Source: CAYYYP01 sp964475985
GTDB taxonomy: Bacteria; Bdellovibrionota; UBA1018; CAYHWW01
Assembly: GCA_964475985.1 (NCBI GenBank)
Contig: CAYYYP010000080.1
Span: forward strand, 1-7,992
Reading direction: 5' to 3'
Length of the DNA: 7,992 bases
Part shown: positions 1 through 6,757 of the stretch, in pieces
Numbering within the stretch: position 1 is the first letter of the stretch
Layout of the letters: each line of letters opens with the position of its first letter
Position numbers and translations under genes: made by a program
The notes under the pieces: generated by a model
Databases searched by the model: none
What the model saw: the letters and a program-made list of their open reading frames with translations, nothing else
Told to the model about the DNA's origin: nothing

Positions 1-870
1 CGGCGTGGTGATGTATTAACCGAGGAACAGTTTTTACGTTACGTTCACGATAGTGCAGGGCAAACGCTTTACATCCTGAAAATTGACTTAGAGCGTTACA
101 TTCATTTTTGCGATGAGATCACCGACCGCATGCTCAATGACCCTGGCCTGCCACTAGCGCCAAAGATTCAGCGTGTGCTTGAGCAGGGCACCGAGGTTTT
201 ATCCTTTTTTACGACCTTAGGCGTCACCAAGGAAAATCTAGGATTTGCTACCCGTTATGTGAATCAAACGCGCACGGTAGTGCAGCAACTGCGACAGAAC
301 CGCCAAGACATCGAAGGCACGATCAAGGATCTCAGACTTTTTGACCACGCCATAAGTGTCTGTTTTTTAGGCTCACTTATGCTTCTGGAAATTGGCGTAG
401 CTTCCGAGTTCATTCATAACTCCATCGGAGTCGCGCTTTTTCTGCACGATATCTCTCTCTTTGGAAAACCGGAATCCCTCTACCAGGAGGATGAAACCAT
501 CATGAGTTCCCAGGAGCGAGCGATTTACCTAGGCCACCCCGAAGAGAGCGCACGCATATTAAGGTCTTTGAATGAACTTCCGGAAGCCGCCCTAGAAGCC
601 GTAAGCCAGCATCATATGCGGCTCAATGGCACGGGCTTTCCAGAGCGACCGCTCACCGGACAAGTGAACCGCATCGGGGAACTCATTGGAATCTGTGATG
701 ACTTCATCCGAGTGCTCAAGCAATCAGGCCTGCATTCAGCTCACGTCAAAGTCTCCGACATGGAGCCTCAGTCTCTGAAATATGCCCTTGAGGTCATGCG
801 CCATCGCAGTCTGCCTGGTTTTTCCGCACCTCTTCGTAAAGCTTTCGAAAACACCTTTCGCGAATCTTAG
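1..870 (+). CDS. HD-GYP-like metal-dependent phosphohydrolase, 5' end outside window
   Basis: The frame is open from base 1, so the first ATG (130) is probably internal; 289 residues are visible. The first ~45 residues resemble the end of the small regulatory domain that often precedes HD-GYP domains. A helical linker follows, then an HD domain at about residues 112-240. Metal-ligand candidates are in the expected order: H116, H149-D150, H179, H204-H205 and D233/D234. HD-GYP proteins hydrolyse cyclic di-GMP in the cytoplasm. Here the signatures are worn: HDIGK reads HDISL, and HHExxDGxGYP reads HHMRLNGTGFP, losing the Glu and Asp and changing Tyr to Phe. It may be an active variant, act on another phosphoester, or serve only as a binding protein. 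No transmembrane segment is seen. The NUDIX frame starts 25 bases downstream on the same strand, so the two may be co-transcribed. The fold call is fairly secure; the substrate is inferred. Confidence 0.75.
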   Translation, partial: RRGDVLTEEQFLRYVHDSAGQTLYILKIDLERYIHFCDEITDRMLNDPGLPLAPKIQRVLEQGTEVLSFFTTLGVTKENLGFATRYVNQTRTVVQQLRQNRQDIEGTIKDLRLFDHAISVCFLGSLMLLEIGVASEFIHNSIGVALFLHDISLFGKPESLYQEDETIMSSQERAIYLGHPEESARILRSLNELPEAALEAVSQHHMRLNGTGFPERPLTGQVNRIGELIGICDDFIRVLKQSGLHSAHVKVSDMEPQSLKYALEVMRHRSLPGFSAPLRKAFENTFRES

Positions 871-895
871 GGGTATGGGTAGACTCTGATTTACG

Positions 896-2323
896 ATGGA
901 AGAGCTCAAAAAAAAATTACGTCGCAAAGCGCAGGTTTGGATTTTTCACGCGCCAGAAAACCCCGGCAGAGATTTGGAAAATTTCCACGGCTTGCTTTTG
1001 CAAACCAATGAGAAGCGCGGTCAGTTCTGGCAGCCGGTCACCGGAAGCGTAGAAGGTGAAGAAACCTACGCCGAAGGAGCGCTTCGGGAAGCCCAGGAGG
1101 AAACGGGTTTTACTTTTACCGGTCCTCTCTGGCCAACCGGCTACGGATTTCATTTTGAATCAAAATTTGGCCCGGCGCGCGAAGAAGTTTTTGTAACCTT
1201 AGTAAATGACCCAAAGGCACCGGTGCTTGACCCAAAGGAACATCAGAATTTCCAATGGGTAGCCTTAACGGAAGCAGAAAAATTTCTTACCTTTGAAACA
1301 AATCTTCTGGGGCTGCAAAGCGCGATTCAGGAAGTAAAAAAGAGACTTGGGCAAAAACAAGATACTCAAAAAAAATCCGGGATAAAAAATCTTGCCCAGA
1401 TATTTCTCGTAAGCGTGCTCACGCTTTTTTCAAGCGCGGCATTTGCGGCCCAAGACGGTCGCATCATTCACGATGGGGCGGCGATCCGCGCCGAGGCCGA
1501 TATTCAGGCGCCCGTTTTGGAAGTCAGAAAACGGGGACAGGAACTGCGCATTTCATCTGAAGCTAGAGATGGTTGGTTTAAAACAAGGACCACGGATGGA
1601 AATACGGGCTGGATTCATCAGTCGGAAATCATTCCCAGCGAATTTAATTCCGTTTTGCGTCACGGTGATGTTCAGGAGGATCTCGTGGATCGGCCGAATA
1701 ATTACAGGCCCCACCGTGAGAGAGGTAATTATTTTCTAAGTTTTCGTGTGGCCGGCGGATACACCAGCATGATGGCGCCTCCGTTGAACTTACGTTTGGG
1801 CTACCCTTTTTACCGTTCTAGTTTTGGTCCGCTCGCCATGGCTCAGTTGAACTTTCACTTCAGCGATTTTCTTTCCCTCGCCGTAAGAGGGGAATACCAA
1901 CGCACAAGCTGGCACACCCTAGGGTTAGACATCACTCAGCAAGCGCTGCCCCTTATGGTGGGGCTTGAATACACGTTGGATATGAACCTGCGGCAACGAA
2001 CTTACCTTGCAACGCTGATTGGTGTAGGGTTGGGAGATCAGATTTCCGTCTCAAATACGGACGTGCCGGAGCTGGGCAGCAGCGCTGGGATCTCTGCGCA
2101 CCCCGTCTACCTCATGGTAACCTTGGGTCACGAAATGAGAGTCGCCTCCTGGTTTGCTTTTTTTATGGAGCTGGAACTGCGTGCTTCGCAATCCTTAAGC
2201 AATCCAAGTACCGGCGACTTTTTAGGCGCAAATCCCGCATTTCGAGAGAACGGAAACGACATCGGCATCAGCATCGCCAACCATGGGGTCGCTGGCCTTC
2301 TGGGAATGGAATTCATTTTCTAA
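896..2323 (+). CDS. NUDIX hydrolase fused in frame to signal peptide, SH3 domain and outer-membrane beta barrel
   Basis: One 475-codon frame holds two unlike proteins. Residues 1-150 form a NUDIX domain with a perfect NUDIX box at 50-72 (G50, E56, R64-E65, E68-E69, G71). FWQPVTG before the box recalls NudB-type dihydroneopterin-triphosphate or dNTP pyrophosphohydrolases, which are cytoplasmic. Residues 163-184 look like a complete Sec signal peptide with an AFA|A cleavage site. A bacterial SH3 domain follows (about 187-246), then a C-terminal part rich in alternating hydrophobic strands (about 278-475) that ends in Phe, as outer-membrane barrels do. The ATG at 896 is used because the in-frame ATG at 875 meets a stop at 887; no good Shine-Dalgarno is visible. 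No ATG, GTG or TTG lies between the halves. Either this is a true fusion, or two proteins are made, the second starting near 1382 (ATA, 313 residues). Domain calls are solid; the single-polypeptide call is uncertain. Confidence 0.7.
   Translation: MEELKKKLRRKAQVWIFHAPENPGRDLENFHGLLLQTNEKRGQFWQPVTGSVEGEETYAEGALREAQEETGFTFTGPLWPTGYGFHFESKFGPAREEVFVTLVNDPKAPVLDPKEHQNFQWVALTEAEKFLTFETNLLGLQSAIQEVKKRLGQKQDTQKKSGIKNLAQIFLVSVLTLFSSAAFAAQDGRIIHDGAAIRAEADIQAPVLEVRKRGQELRISSEARDGWFKTRTTDGNTGWIHQSEIIPSEFNSVLRHGDVQEDLVDRPNNYRPHRERGNYFLSFRVAGGYTSMMAPPLNLRLGYPFYRSSFGPLAMAQLNFHFSDFLSLAVRGEYQRTSWHTLGLDITQQALPLMVGLEYTLDMNLRQRTYLATLIGVGLGDQISVSNTDVPELGSSAGISAHPVYLMVTLGHEMRVASWFAFFMELELRASQSLSNPSTGDFLGANPAFRENGNDIGISIANHGVAGLLGMEFIF
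1382..1447 (+). other. internal signal peptide and possible non-canonical start of the barrel protein
   Basis: These codons (163-184 of the 896-2323 frame) encode Ile-Lys-Asn, then a hydrophobic core, then SSAAFA before Ala, a textbook signal peptide lacking only an initiator Met. The first codon is ATA. It overlaps a TAA in the next frame (ATAA, 1382-1385), the same geometry as the common ATGA stop-start overlap of coupled genes. An A8 run lies just upstream (1368-1375). No Shine-Dalgarno stands out. That it is a start is inference; a signal peptide here is strongly suggested by composition. Confidence 0.5.
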
Positions 2324-2334
2324 TTTTTCTATTC

Positions 2335-2363
2335 TTGACAGCCATGAGGGTTTCTCTAACAAT
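2335..2363 (+). promoter_or_regulatory. probable sigma70-type promoter of the HU gene
   Basis: TTGACA at 2335-2340 matches the -35 consensus exactly. Seventeen bases later, AACAAT at 2358-2363 matches TATAAT at four of six positions. The pair lies in the 87-base gap after the barrel gene and about 48 bases before the HU start, so HU probably has its own promoter. The weak -10 box keeps confidence moderate. Confidence 0.45.
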
Positions 2364-2367
2364 CGAC

Positions 2368-2391
2368 AATATCGATATTTTTAAAAATATC
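2368..2391 (+). promoter_or_regulatory. overlapping AT-rich palindromes in the HU leader
   Basis: AATATCGATATT (2368-2379) and GATATTTTTAAAAATATC (2374-2391) are both perfect palindromes sharing six bases. They lie just after the predicted -10 box and end 8 bases before the Shine-Dalgarno. They could be an operator for a dimeric regulator, possibly HU itself, or form a weak mRNA hairpin that affects translation. The symmetry is seen directly; the role is inferred. Confidence 0.4.
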
Positions 2392-2398
2392 ACGACTT

Positions 2399-2406
2399 GA
2401 GGAGGT
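2399..2406 (+). promoter_or_regulatory. strong Shine-Dalgarno that fixes the TTG start of HU
   Basis: GAGGAGGT stands four bases before TTG at 2411, and the protein read from that TTG begins MNKAELI, the normal HU N-terminus. No ATG or GTG gives a comparable start, so the TTG start is well supported. Confidence 0.85.
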
Positions 2407-2410
2407 TCAT

Positions 2411-2683
2411 TTGAATAAGGCAGAATTGATTAAGAGCATCGCGAACAACACGAAACTTTCAAAAGCAGACACATCTGTGATTTTAAACGCAGCATTGGTT
2501 GCCATTAAAAAGACCGTAAAAAAAGGTGAAGACGTCACTTTAATCGGTTTTGGTACCTTTACCCGCTCCAAGAGAAAAGCTCGCTTGGGCAGAAACCCTC
2601 AAACCGGCAAAGAAATCAAAATTCCTGCCATGACGGTGCCAAAGTTTCGTCCGGGTCGCGAATTCAAAAACTTCATCCGATAG
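2411..2683 (+). CDS. hup: DNA-binding protein HU
   Basis: This is a full-length, 90-residue HU-family histone-like protein, which binds and bends DNA as a dimer in the nucleoid. The N-terminal helices begin MNKAELI, GFGTF is at 46-50, and the DNA-intercalating arm tip is RNPQTG at 61-66 with the conserved proline P63. The basic C-terminus (KFRPGREFKNFIR) is typical. It starts at TTG behind a strong Shine-Dalgarno, has a probable promoter in the preceding gap, and ends 27 bases before a strong terminator, so it is likely monocistronic. Palindromes in the leader may allow autoregulation. Nothing in the protein is abnormal. IHF subunits are related, but the length and the sequence favour HU. Confidence 0.96.
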   Translation: MNKAELIKSIANNTKLSKADTSVILNAALVAIKKTVKKGEDVTLIGFGTFTRSKRKARLGRNPQTGKEIKIPAMTVPKFRPGREFKNFIR

Positions 2684-2709
2684 TTTTTAAATTTTTTGAA
2701 ATTAGGCAG

Positions 2710-2750
2710 ACGCCCCTGGAGAAATTTCTTTCCAGGGGCGTTTTCTTTTT
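2710..2750 (+). terminator. intrinsic terminator after the HU gene
   Basis: ACGCCCCTGGA (2710-2720) pairs perfectly with TCCAGGGGCGT (2731-2741) across a 10-base loop, and the T-rich TTTTCTTTTT follows (2741-2750). An 11-bp GC-rich stem plus T-tract is a strong rho-independent terminator. It separates HU from the transport operon. Confidence 0.93.
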
Positions 2751-2801
2751 CCAAGTTTAAGCTGAAACCACCGTGACAAAATCTCGCTATGAGTTTAAGC
2801 G

Positions 2802-3983
2802 ATGGTTGGGATGCAAATAACGGAAGCGCCAGAATGGGCGTTGGAATTTGAAGGGGTTTCGAAGTTTTATTCAGGCGACGTGAAACTACGAGATCAAGCC
2901 GTGGGGAGTGCGGTAGACGCAGGGGATGCCGTTGCAGATGCCGTTGCAGATGCTACGTTTGCCGGCGTTCGAGGACTCTCCTTAAAGATAAAGCGCGGAG
3001 AATTTTTCGCCATCCTCGGGCCAAGCGGCTGCGGTAAAACCACTTGCCTTCGCCTCATTAGTGGTTTGGAAATTCCGACCGAAGGAAAAATTAAACTTTT
3101 AGGTAAAGTGGTAAATGGCGTGCATCCGCACAAACGCAACGTCCATATGGTTTTTCAAAAATACGCATTATTTCCACATCTCAACGTTTTTGAAAACGTA
3201 GCGTTTGGCTTGCGTATGAAACGGGTACCTGAATCCCAAATTAAAGCGCGCGTCATGCGTATGCTGGAAATGGTCCATCTTGACGATTATGCTAAGCGGT
3301 CCACGGTAAAGCTTTCGGGGGGAGAACAGCAGCGCGTGGCCCTCGTACGTGCCCTGGTGAATGAGCCCGATATTTTACTTTTAGATGAGCCGCTAGGTGC
3401 CCTTGATCAAAAGCTTAGGGAAGAGATGCAAACCGAACTCCTATCTCTGCAAAAGAAGCTGGGCATTACATTTATTTTTGTGACCCATGATCAAAACGAA
3501 GCCTTAAATTTATCGGACCGCATCGCCATCATGAATCGGGGCCGCGTGATCCAAGTGGGAACGCCAGAACAAGTTTATGATCAGCCAGCATCGGAATTCG
3601 TGGCAAGGTTTGTCGGCGCGAGCAATCTCTTCGAAGTAAAGCCCGGCACTGAGTTTTTTTCCAAAGTGAAGGCAAGGGATCCGCAAAAACTGGCATCCGG
3701 AGAAAAAATAAATTTCATGATCAGGCCAGAAAATCTGCATCTTTTGCCGCAAGGATCCGAGCGAGAGGCTCATGCCATTTCCGACTGCATTTTTAAGGGG
3801 AAAGTCGTGGAGCGGGTTTTTTTAGGGGCTTCTACCCAGTATCGTGTAACTTTGCCGGAACTTGATCAAACTTTGGTGGCGCTGGTACCTAACCGCAGCG
3901 GCGTGTCTCAAAAAAGTTCCCTTTTGAATTTGGGCGCTGACGTAGTGGTAGGTTGGAATATTCAAGATGCGAAATTATTCTAA
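2802..3983 (+). CDS. potA: polyamine ABC transporter ATP-binding subunit (PotA)
   Basis: This cytoplasmic ATPase energises import through PotB and PotC. It has Walker A GPSGCGKTT (73-81), Q-loop Q119, signature LSGGEQ (171-176), Walker B ILLLDEP (191-197), D-loop ALD (200-202) and switch H229. A C-terminal TOBE-type regulatory domain (about 275-393) includes IRPENLHLL, normal for the PotA/MalK group. At 393 residues it is somewhat longer than E. coli PotA, mainly because an extra ~30-residue Ala/Asp/Val-rich stretch (about 26-55) sits between the first strand with its adenine-stacking aromatic region (FY, 22-23) and the second strand. That stretch is partly encoded by a 12-bp tandem repeat. 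ATG at 2802 and ATG at 2811 are both possible starts; neither has a clear Shine-Dalgarno. It is the first gene of potABCD, 30 bases before potB. The family is certain; polyamine specificity is inferred from the operon. Confidence 0.92.
   Translation: MVGMQITEAPEWALEFEGVSKFYSGDVKLRDQAVGSAVDAGDAVADAVADATFAGVRGLSLKIKRGEFFAILGPSGCGKTTCLRLISGLEIPTEGKIKLLGKVVNGVHPHKRNVHMVFQKYALFPHLNVFENVAFGLRMKRVPESQIKARVMRMLEMVHLDDYAKRSTVKLSGGEQQRVALVRALVNEPDILLLDEPLGALDQKLREEMQTELLSLQKKLGITFIFVTHDQNEALNLSDRIAIMNRGRVIQVGTPEQVYDQPASEFVARFVGASNLFEVKPGTEFFSKVKARDPQKLASGEKINFMIRPENLHLLPQGSEREAHAISDCIFKGKVVERVFLGASTQYRVTLPELDQTLVALVPNRSGVSQKSSLLNLGADVVVGWNIQDAKLF
2925..2954 (+). repeat. 12-bp tandem repeat inside potA
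   Basis: GATGCCGTTGCA occurs twice back to back (2925-2936 and 2937-2948) and is followed by GATGCT. It encodes DAVA-DAVA-DA, the core of the low-complexity insert before Walker A. Twelve bases keep the frame, so copy number could change by slippage without breaking the gene. The preceding GCGGTAGACGCA looks like a diverged relative. Confidence 0.9.
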
Positions 3984-4013
3984 TTTCCTTTTTTTATTTC
4001 AGGATATCTTGCC

Positions 4014-4838
4014 TTGAAACGCCTTTGGTTATTGGCTCCAGGCTTGACGTGGTATCTTTTTTTCCTGATATTTCCTTTAGGCATTATCACGGCCATGAGT
4101 TTTGCCCACCGAGGTGCTTTTGGAAAACTTGAGTGGACGCTTGATTTCACAAACTACCTCAGAGTTTTTGACTCGCTTTACCTCAAGATGGTGCTTCGCT
4201 CCGTGTGGTTGGCATTTTTCACCACCGCAAGCTGTCTGATTTTAGGTTTTCCATTTTCGTACCTTATGGCCAGGTCGTCAAAGACTATGCGAGCGTGGCT
4301 GTTGGGCTTGGTTATTGTTCCCTTTTGGACCAATTTCGTAGTGAGAGTCTACGCACTGCGATTAACCTTGGGAATCTCCGGAGTTTTAAATCAGCTTTTA
4401 TTGAAATACGGATGGATCGACTCGCCCCTAGCACTTATGGATAATTACACGGGCCTTATGATTGGGATGATTTACAACTATCTGCCGTTCATGATTTTGC
4501 CAGTGTACGTGACTATTCAGAAATTTGATTTTCTTTTGATGGATGCGGCCTACGATCTAGGTGCCTCGCGGGCAAAAACTTTTTTTAAGGTTCTACTTCC
4601 GCTTTGTTGGCCAGGAATTGTAACGGGTGCACTTTTCGTGTTCATCCCGGCCTTTGGTGAATTTGTCATCCCTGATTTATTGGGTGGTTCCCAGACGATG
4701 TACGTGGGAAATCTCATTACAGAAGCGTTTTTGAAAAGTCACCATTGGCCGTTTGGTTCAGCCCTCAGCATGATCCTCGTGGCATTAAGTTTTGTTGCTT
4801 TTTTAGTTCATCTTCGACACCAGGATGAATGTTCATGA
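4014..4838 (+). CDS. potB: polyamine ABC transporter permease (PotB)
   Basis: This inner-membrane permease subunit would pair with PotC to form the channel driven by PotA. The 274 residues give about six hydrophobic segments. PFWTNFVVRVYAL (103-115) matches the typical PotB stretch after the third segment. The EAA loop that docks on the ATPase is at about 174-202, with DAAYDLGAS at 177-185. GEFVIPDLLGG (215-225) and HHWPFGSA (243-250) are further family marks. The start is TTG at 4014, giving the expected MKRLWLLAPG N-terminus, with AGGA at 4001-4004 nine bases upstream. The stop overlaps the potC start (ATGA at 4835), indicating translational coupling. The length is normal, and nothing appears broken. 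Confidence 0.93.
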   Translation: MKRLWLLAPGLTWYLFFLIFPLGIITAMSFAHRGAFGKLEWTLDFTNYLRVFDSLYLKMVLRSVWLAFFTTASCLILGFPFSYLMARSSKTMRAWLLGLVIVPFWTNFVVRVYALRLTLGISGVLNQLLLKYGWIDSPLALMDNYTGLMIGMIYNYLPFMILPVYVTIQKFDFLLMDAAYDLGASRAKTFFKVLLPLCWPGIVTGALFVFIPAFGEFVIPDLLGGSQTMYVGNLITEAFLKSHHWPFGSALSMILVALSFVAFLVHLRHQDECS

Positions 4839-5644
4839 AGGTTCTGAAAAAGTTTCAAAAAATGAATCGGCCTAAAAAAAGTACAGTCATTCTTTCTGGA
4901 TATTCGAGTTTCATTTTATTTCTGCTTTATGCGCCATTGCTTTGGTTGCTTTGGCTGTCCTTTGACTGGAGCGGGCAGGGCGATATCTTTGTTTGGTACC
5001 GCACCGCATTTACCGATTCTGAGTTTTTGAACGCTTTGAAGAACAGCGTGGTAATCGGCTCGGGTGCGACGGTTTTATCCACTCTGCTTGGGACCATCAC
5101 GGCCTTGTCCCTCGCACAGGGACAAGGCATTCATAAAAAAAACCTGCCGGGACAAAAGGTTTTTGAGGCCATCATCGGTTTACCTTTAGTCCTACCGGAA
5201 ATCGTCATCGGATTATCGCTTCTTTTGTGGTTCGTGCTGATTGATTTCACCTTGGGTACGATTTCCGTCACGTTAGCTCACACCACGTTTTGTTTGCCAT
5301 ATGTGATTCTAATGGTGGGCACCCGTTTAAAAAGTCTCGATCCGGTTTTGGAAGAGGCGGCTAGCGATTTAGGCGCAACGCCGTGGTTTTGCTTTTGGAA
5401 AATTACTTTGCCGCTCATTGCGCCGGCGATTTTGGCTTCGGCCCTTCTGGCCTTTACCTTATCATTCGACGATTTTCTCATCACTTTTTTTACGGCCGGC
5501 CCCAATAGTGACACCTTGCCGGTACGGATTTATTCCATGATGCGGTTCGGAGTCCGTCCAGAGATTAACGCTATGGCATCCGCGGTTTTGGCTTTCACTT
5601 TTGTTTCCGTGGTTGCAGTGGGCTGTCTTCAGAAAAACGAATAG
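4835..5644 (+). CDS. potC: polyamine ABC transporter permease (PotC)
   Basis: This is the second inner-membrane permease subunit. It has about six hydrophobic segments and an EAA loop, EEAASDLGA, about 15 residues before LPLIAPAILASALL. The stretch FTLSFDDFLITFFTAGPNSDTLPVRIYSM is in outline the PotC/PotI hallmark between the last segments (shared elements: SFDDF, TLPV, IYSM). Starts at 4829 and 4835 are both in frame. I choose 4835 because it overlaps the potB stop as ATGA and lies nine bases after AGGA (4822-4825), whereas 4829 is only three bases from it. It is followed after 33 bases by potD. That gap contains CCTTGGG twice in tandem (5646-5659) but no terminator. PotC is favoured over PotI because of the PotA-PotB-PotD neighbours. 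Confidence 0.92.
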   Translation: MKVLKKFQKMNRPKKSTVILSGYSSFILFLLYAPLLWLLWLSFDWSGQGDIFVWYRTAFTDSEFLNALKNSVVIGSGATVLSTLLGTITALSLAQGQGIHKKNLPGQKVFEAIIGLPLVLPEIVIGLSLLLWFVLIDFTLGTISVTLAHTTFCLPYVILMVGTRLKSLDPVLEEAASDLGATPWFCFWKITLPLIAPAILASALLAFTLSFDDFLITFFTAGPNSDTLPVRIYSMMRFGVRPEINAMASAVLAFTFVSVVAVGCLQKNE

Positions 5645-5677
5645 CCCTTGGGCCTTGGGCTCTGCTAGCGTGTGGGC

Positions 5678-6757
5678 ATGCGTACTTCGGATATTCTAAG
5701 ATTTTTAAAGACCATTCCCGTTTTAGTTTTATGCTTTTTTATGGCGGTTTCTTGCTCAAAAAAGCCAAACGATGCGGTAAAGACCACCCCACCACTTCAG
5801 ACTACAAAACCGATTCTGCACGTTTACACTTGGTCAAATTATTTTGATGATGCGGTACTTTCTGAATTCGAAGAGGCCCACGGAGTCAAAGTTCAGCTGA
5901 GTTATTATTCTTCTAACGAAGAGATGATCGCGAAACTTCAGGCAGGAGCACGCGGTTACGACGTCATCGTGCCTTCCAGTTACGTGATTCGAACTTTGAA
6001 GGCGCTAGATCTTCTTGTTCCCGTCGATGTTGCTAACTGGACGGAAATCAAAGACGTTGATTCACGCTTCACCATTTCCTACCTGGATGAGCAGAAAACC
6101 AAAGTGACTTCGGTGCCTCTGAACTGGGGGTCTTCTGGTTTGGCTTTTGATTCCACTAAAATCAAAGAGAAGGTTGATAGTTGGGCTTGGGTTTTTGACC
6201 ATCCCGAATTTAAAGGCCAAATGACCATGTTAGATGATTCCTCTACGGTCATCGGAGTTGCGCTAAAATATTTGGGTTACTCCCTAAATGAAACGAGTCC
6301 CGCTGCTCTACAGAAGGCCAAGGCACTTTTGAAAAAGCAAAAAACCATGCTGAAAGCCTATACTTCAGAGCCAAAACCTTTGCTCGTAGAAGGCGAAGTT
6401 GTGATGGCGCAAATTTTTTCCAGTGACCTAGGGCAAATCTTAGCAAAACATCCACAATGGAAGTACGTAAGGCCCAAAGAGGGTGGAGAAATTTGGGTGG
6501 ACCATCTCGCGATTCCCAAAGGTAGCGCTCAATCTACTCTCGCCATGAGTTTCATTCGCCACATGCTCAGTAAAAAAACTCAGACGGAGCAGTCCATTCA
6601 TTTGTTCACTTACCCCGTTGTTAAAAGTGTTGCGTCACCGTGGCCAGAAAGTATGCGGCCGACGGAAAAGACATATTCTAAATTTGAATTTAGTAATGAT
6701 GATCCTGAACGTCATGAGGTACTGCAGAGACTCTGGACTGAATTGAAAGCAGAATGA
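5678..6757 (+). CDS. potD: polyamine-type solute-binding lipoprotein (PotD)
   Basis: This is the ligand-binding component that feeds PotBC in the periplasm. A hydrophobic signal ends in MAVSC, a lipobox with C26 as the predicted lipidated cysteine; Ser follows it. E. coli PotD is soluble, so membrane anchoring is a difference. The fold matches PotD along its length: HVYTWSNY (48-55), YDVIVPSSY (94-102), PKEGGEIWVDHLAIP (266-280). By alignment from memory with E. coli PotD, W52, Y55, S100, Y102, D187, W273, D275 and Y312 are kept. The counterparts of E36 and E171 are N54 and T190, and W229 is F247, so the ligand may not be spermidine. ATG at 5678 is preferred; GTG at 5672 is also in frame and would add two residues. 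Neither has a clear Shine-Dalgarno. The stop overlaps the next gene. Confidence 0.9.
   Translation: MRTSDILRFLKTIPVLVLCFFMAVSCSKKPNDAVKTTPPLQTTKPILHVYTWSNYFDDAVLSEFEEAHGVKVQLSYYSSNEEMIAKLQAGARGYDVIVPSSYVIRTLKALDLLVPVDVANWTEIKDVDSRFTISYLDEQKTKVTSVPLNWGSSGLAFDSTKIKEKVDSWAWVFDHPEFKGQMTMLDDSSTVIGVALKYLGYSLNETSPAALQKAKALLKKQKTMLKAYTSEPKPLLVEGEVVMAQIFSSDLGQILAKHPQWKYVRPKEGGEIWVDHLAIPKGSAQSTLAMSFIRHMLSKKTQTEQSIHLFTYPVVKSVASPWPESMRPTEKTYSKFEFSNDDPERHEVLQRLWTELKAE

Noticed and set aside
917..1153. A 78-codon open frame on the minus strand opposite the NUDIX domain.
   Set aside because: The opposite strand encodes a perfect NUDIX box; the antisense product has no domain or ribosome binding site.
1347..1385. 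A TTG at 1347 that could enter the signal-peptide frame by a -1 slip on the A8 run, as a programmed frameshift.
   Set aside because: There is no Shine-Dalgarno before the TTG and no clear downstream stimulatory structure. It is possible, but weaker than a recent fusion or ATA initiation.
1443..1739. A 98-codon open frame on the plus strand inside the barrel gene.
   Set aside because: It lies wholly inside the SH3 and barrel coding region in another frame, starts after the signal peptide and shows no recognisable domain.
2754..2800. Direct repeat AGTTTAAGC at 2754-2762 and 2792-2800 before potA, with GTGACA at 2773, as operator or promoter.
   Set aside because: A nine-base repeat can occur by chance, and no -10 box at proper spacing fits; the best pairing would put the transcript start inside the gene.
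5645..5660. CCTTGGG tandem pair between potC and potD as a regulatory element.
   Set aside because: There are only two seven-base copies, with no symmetry and no T-tract; the genes are closely spaced and look co-transcribed.
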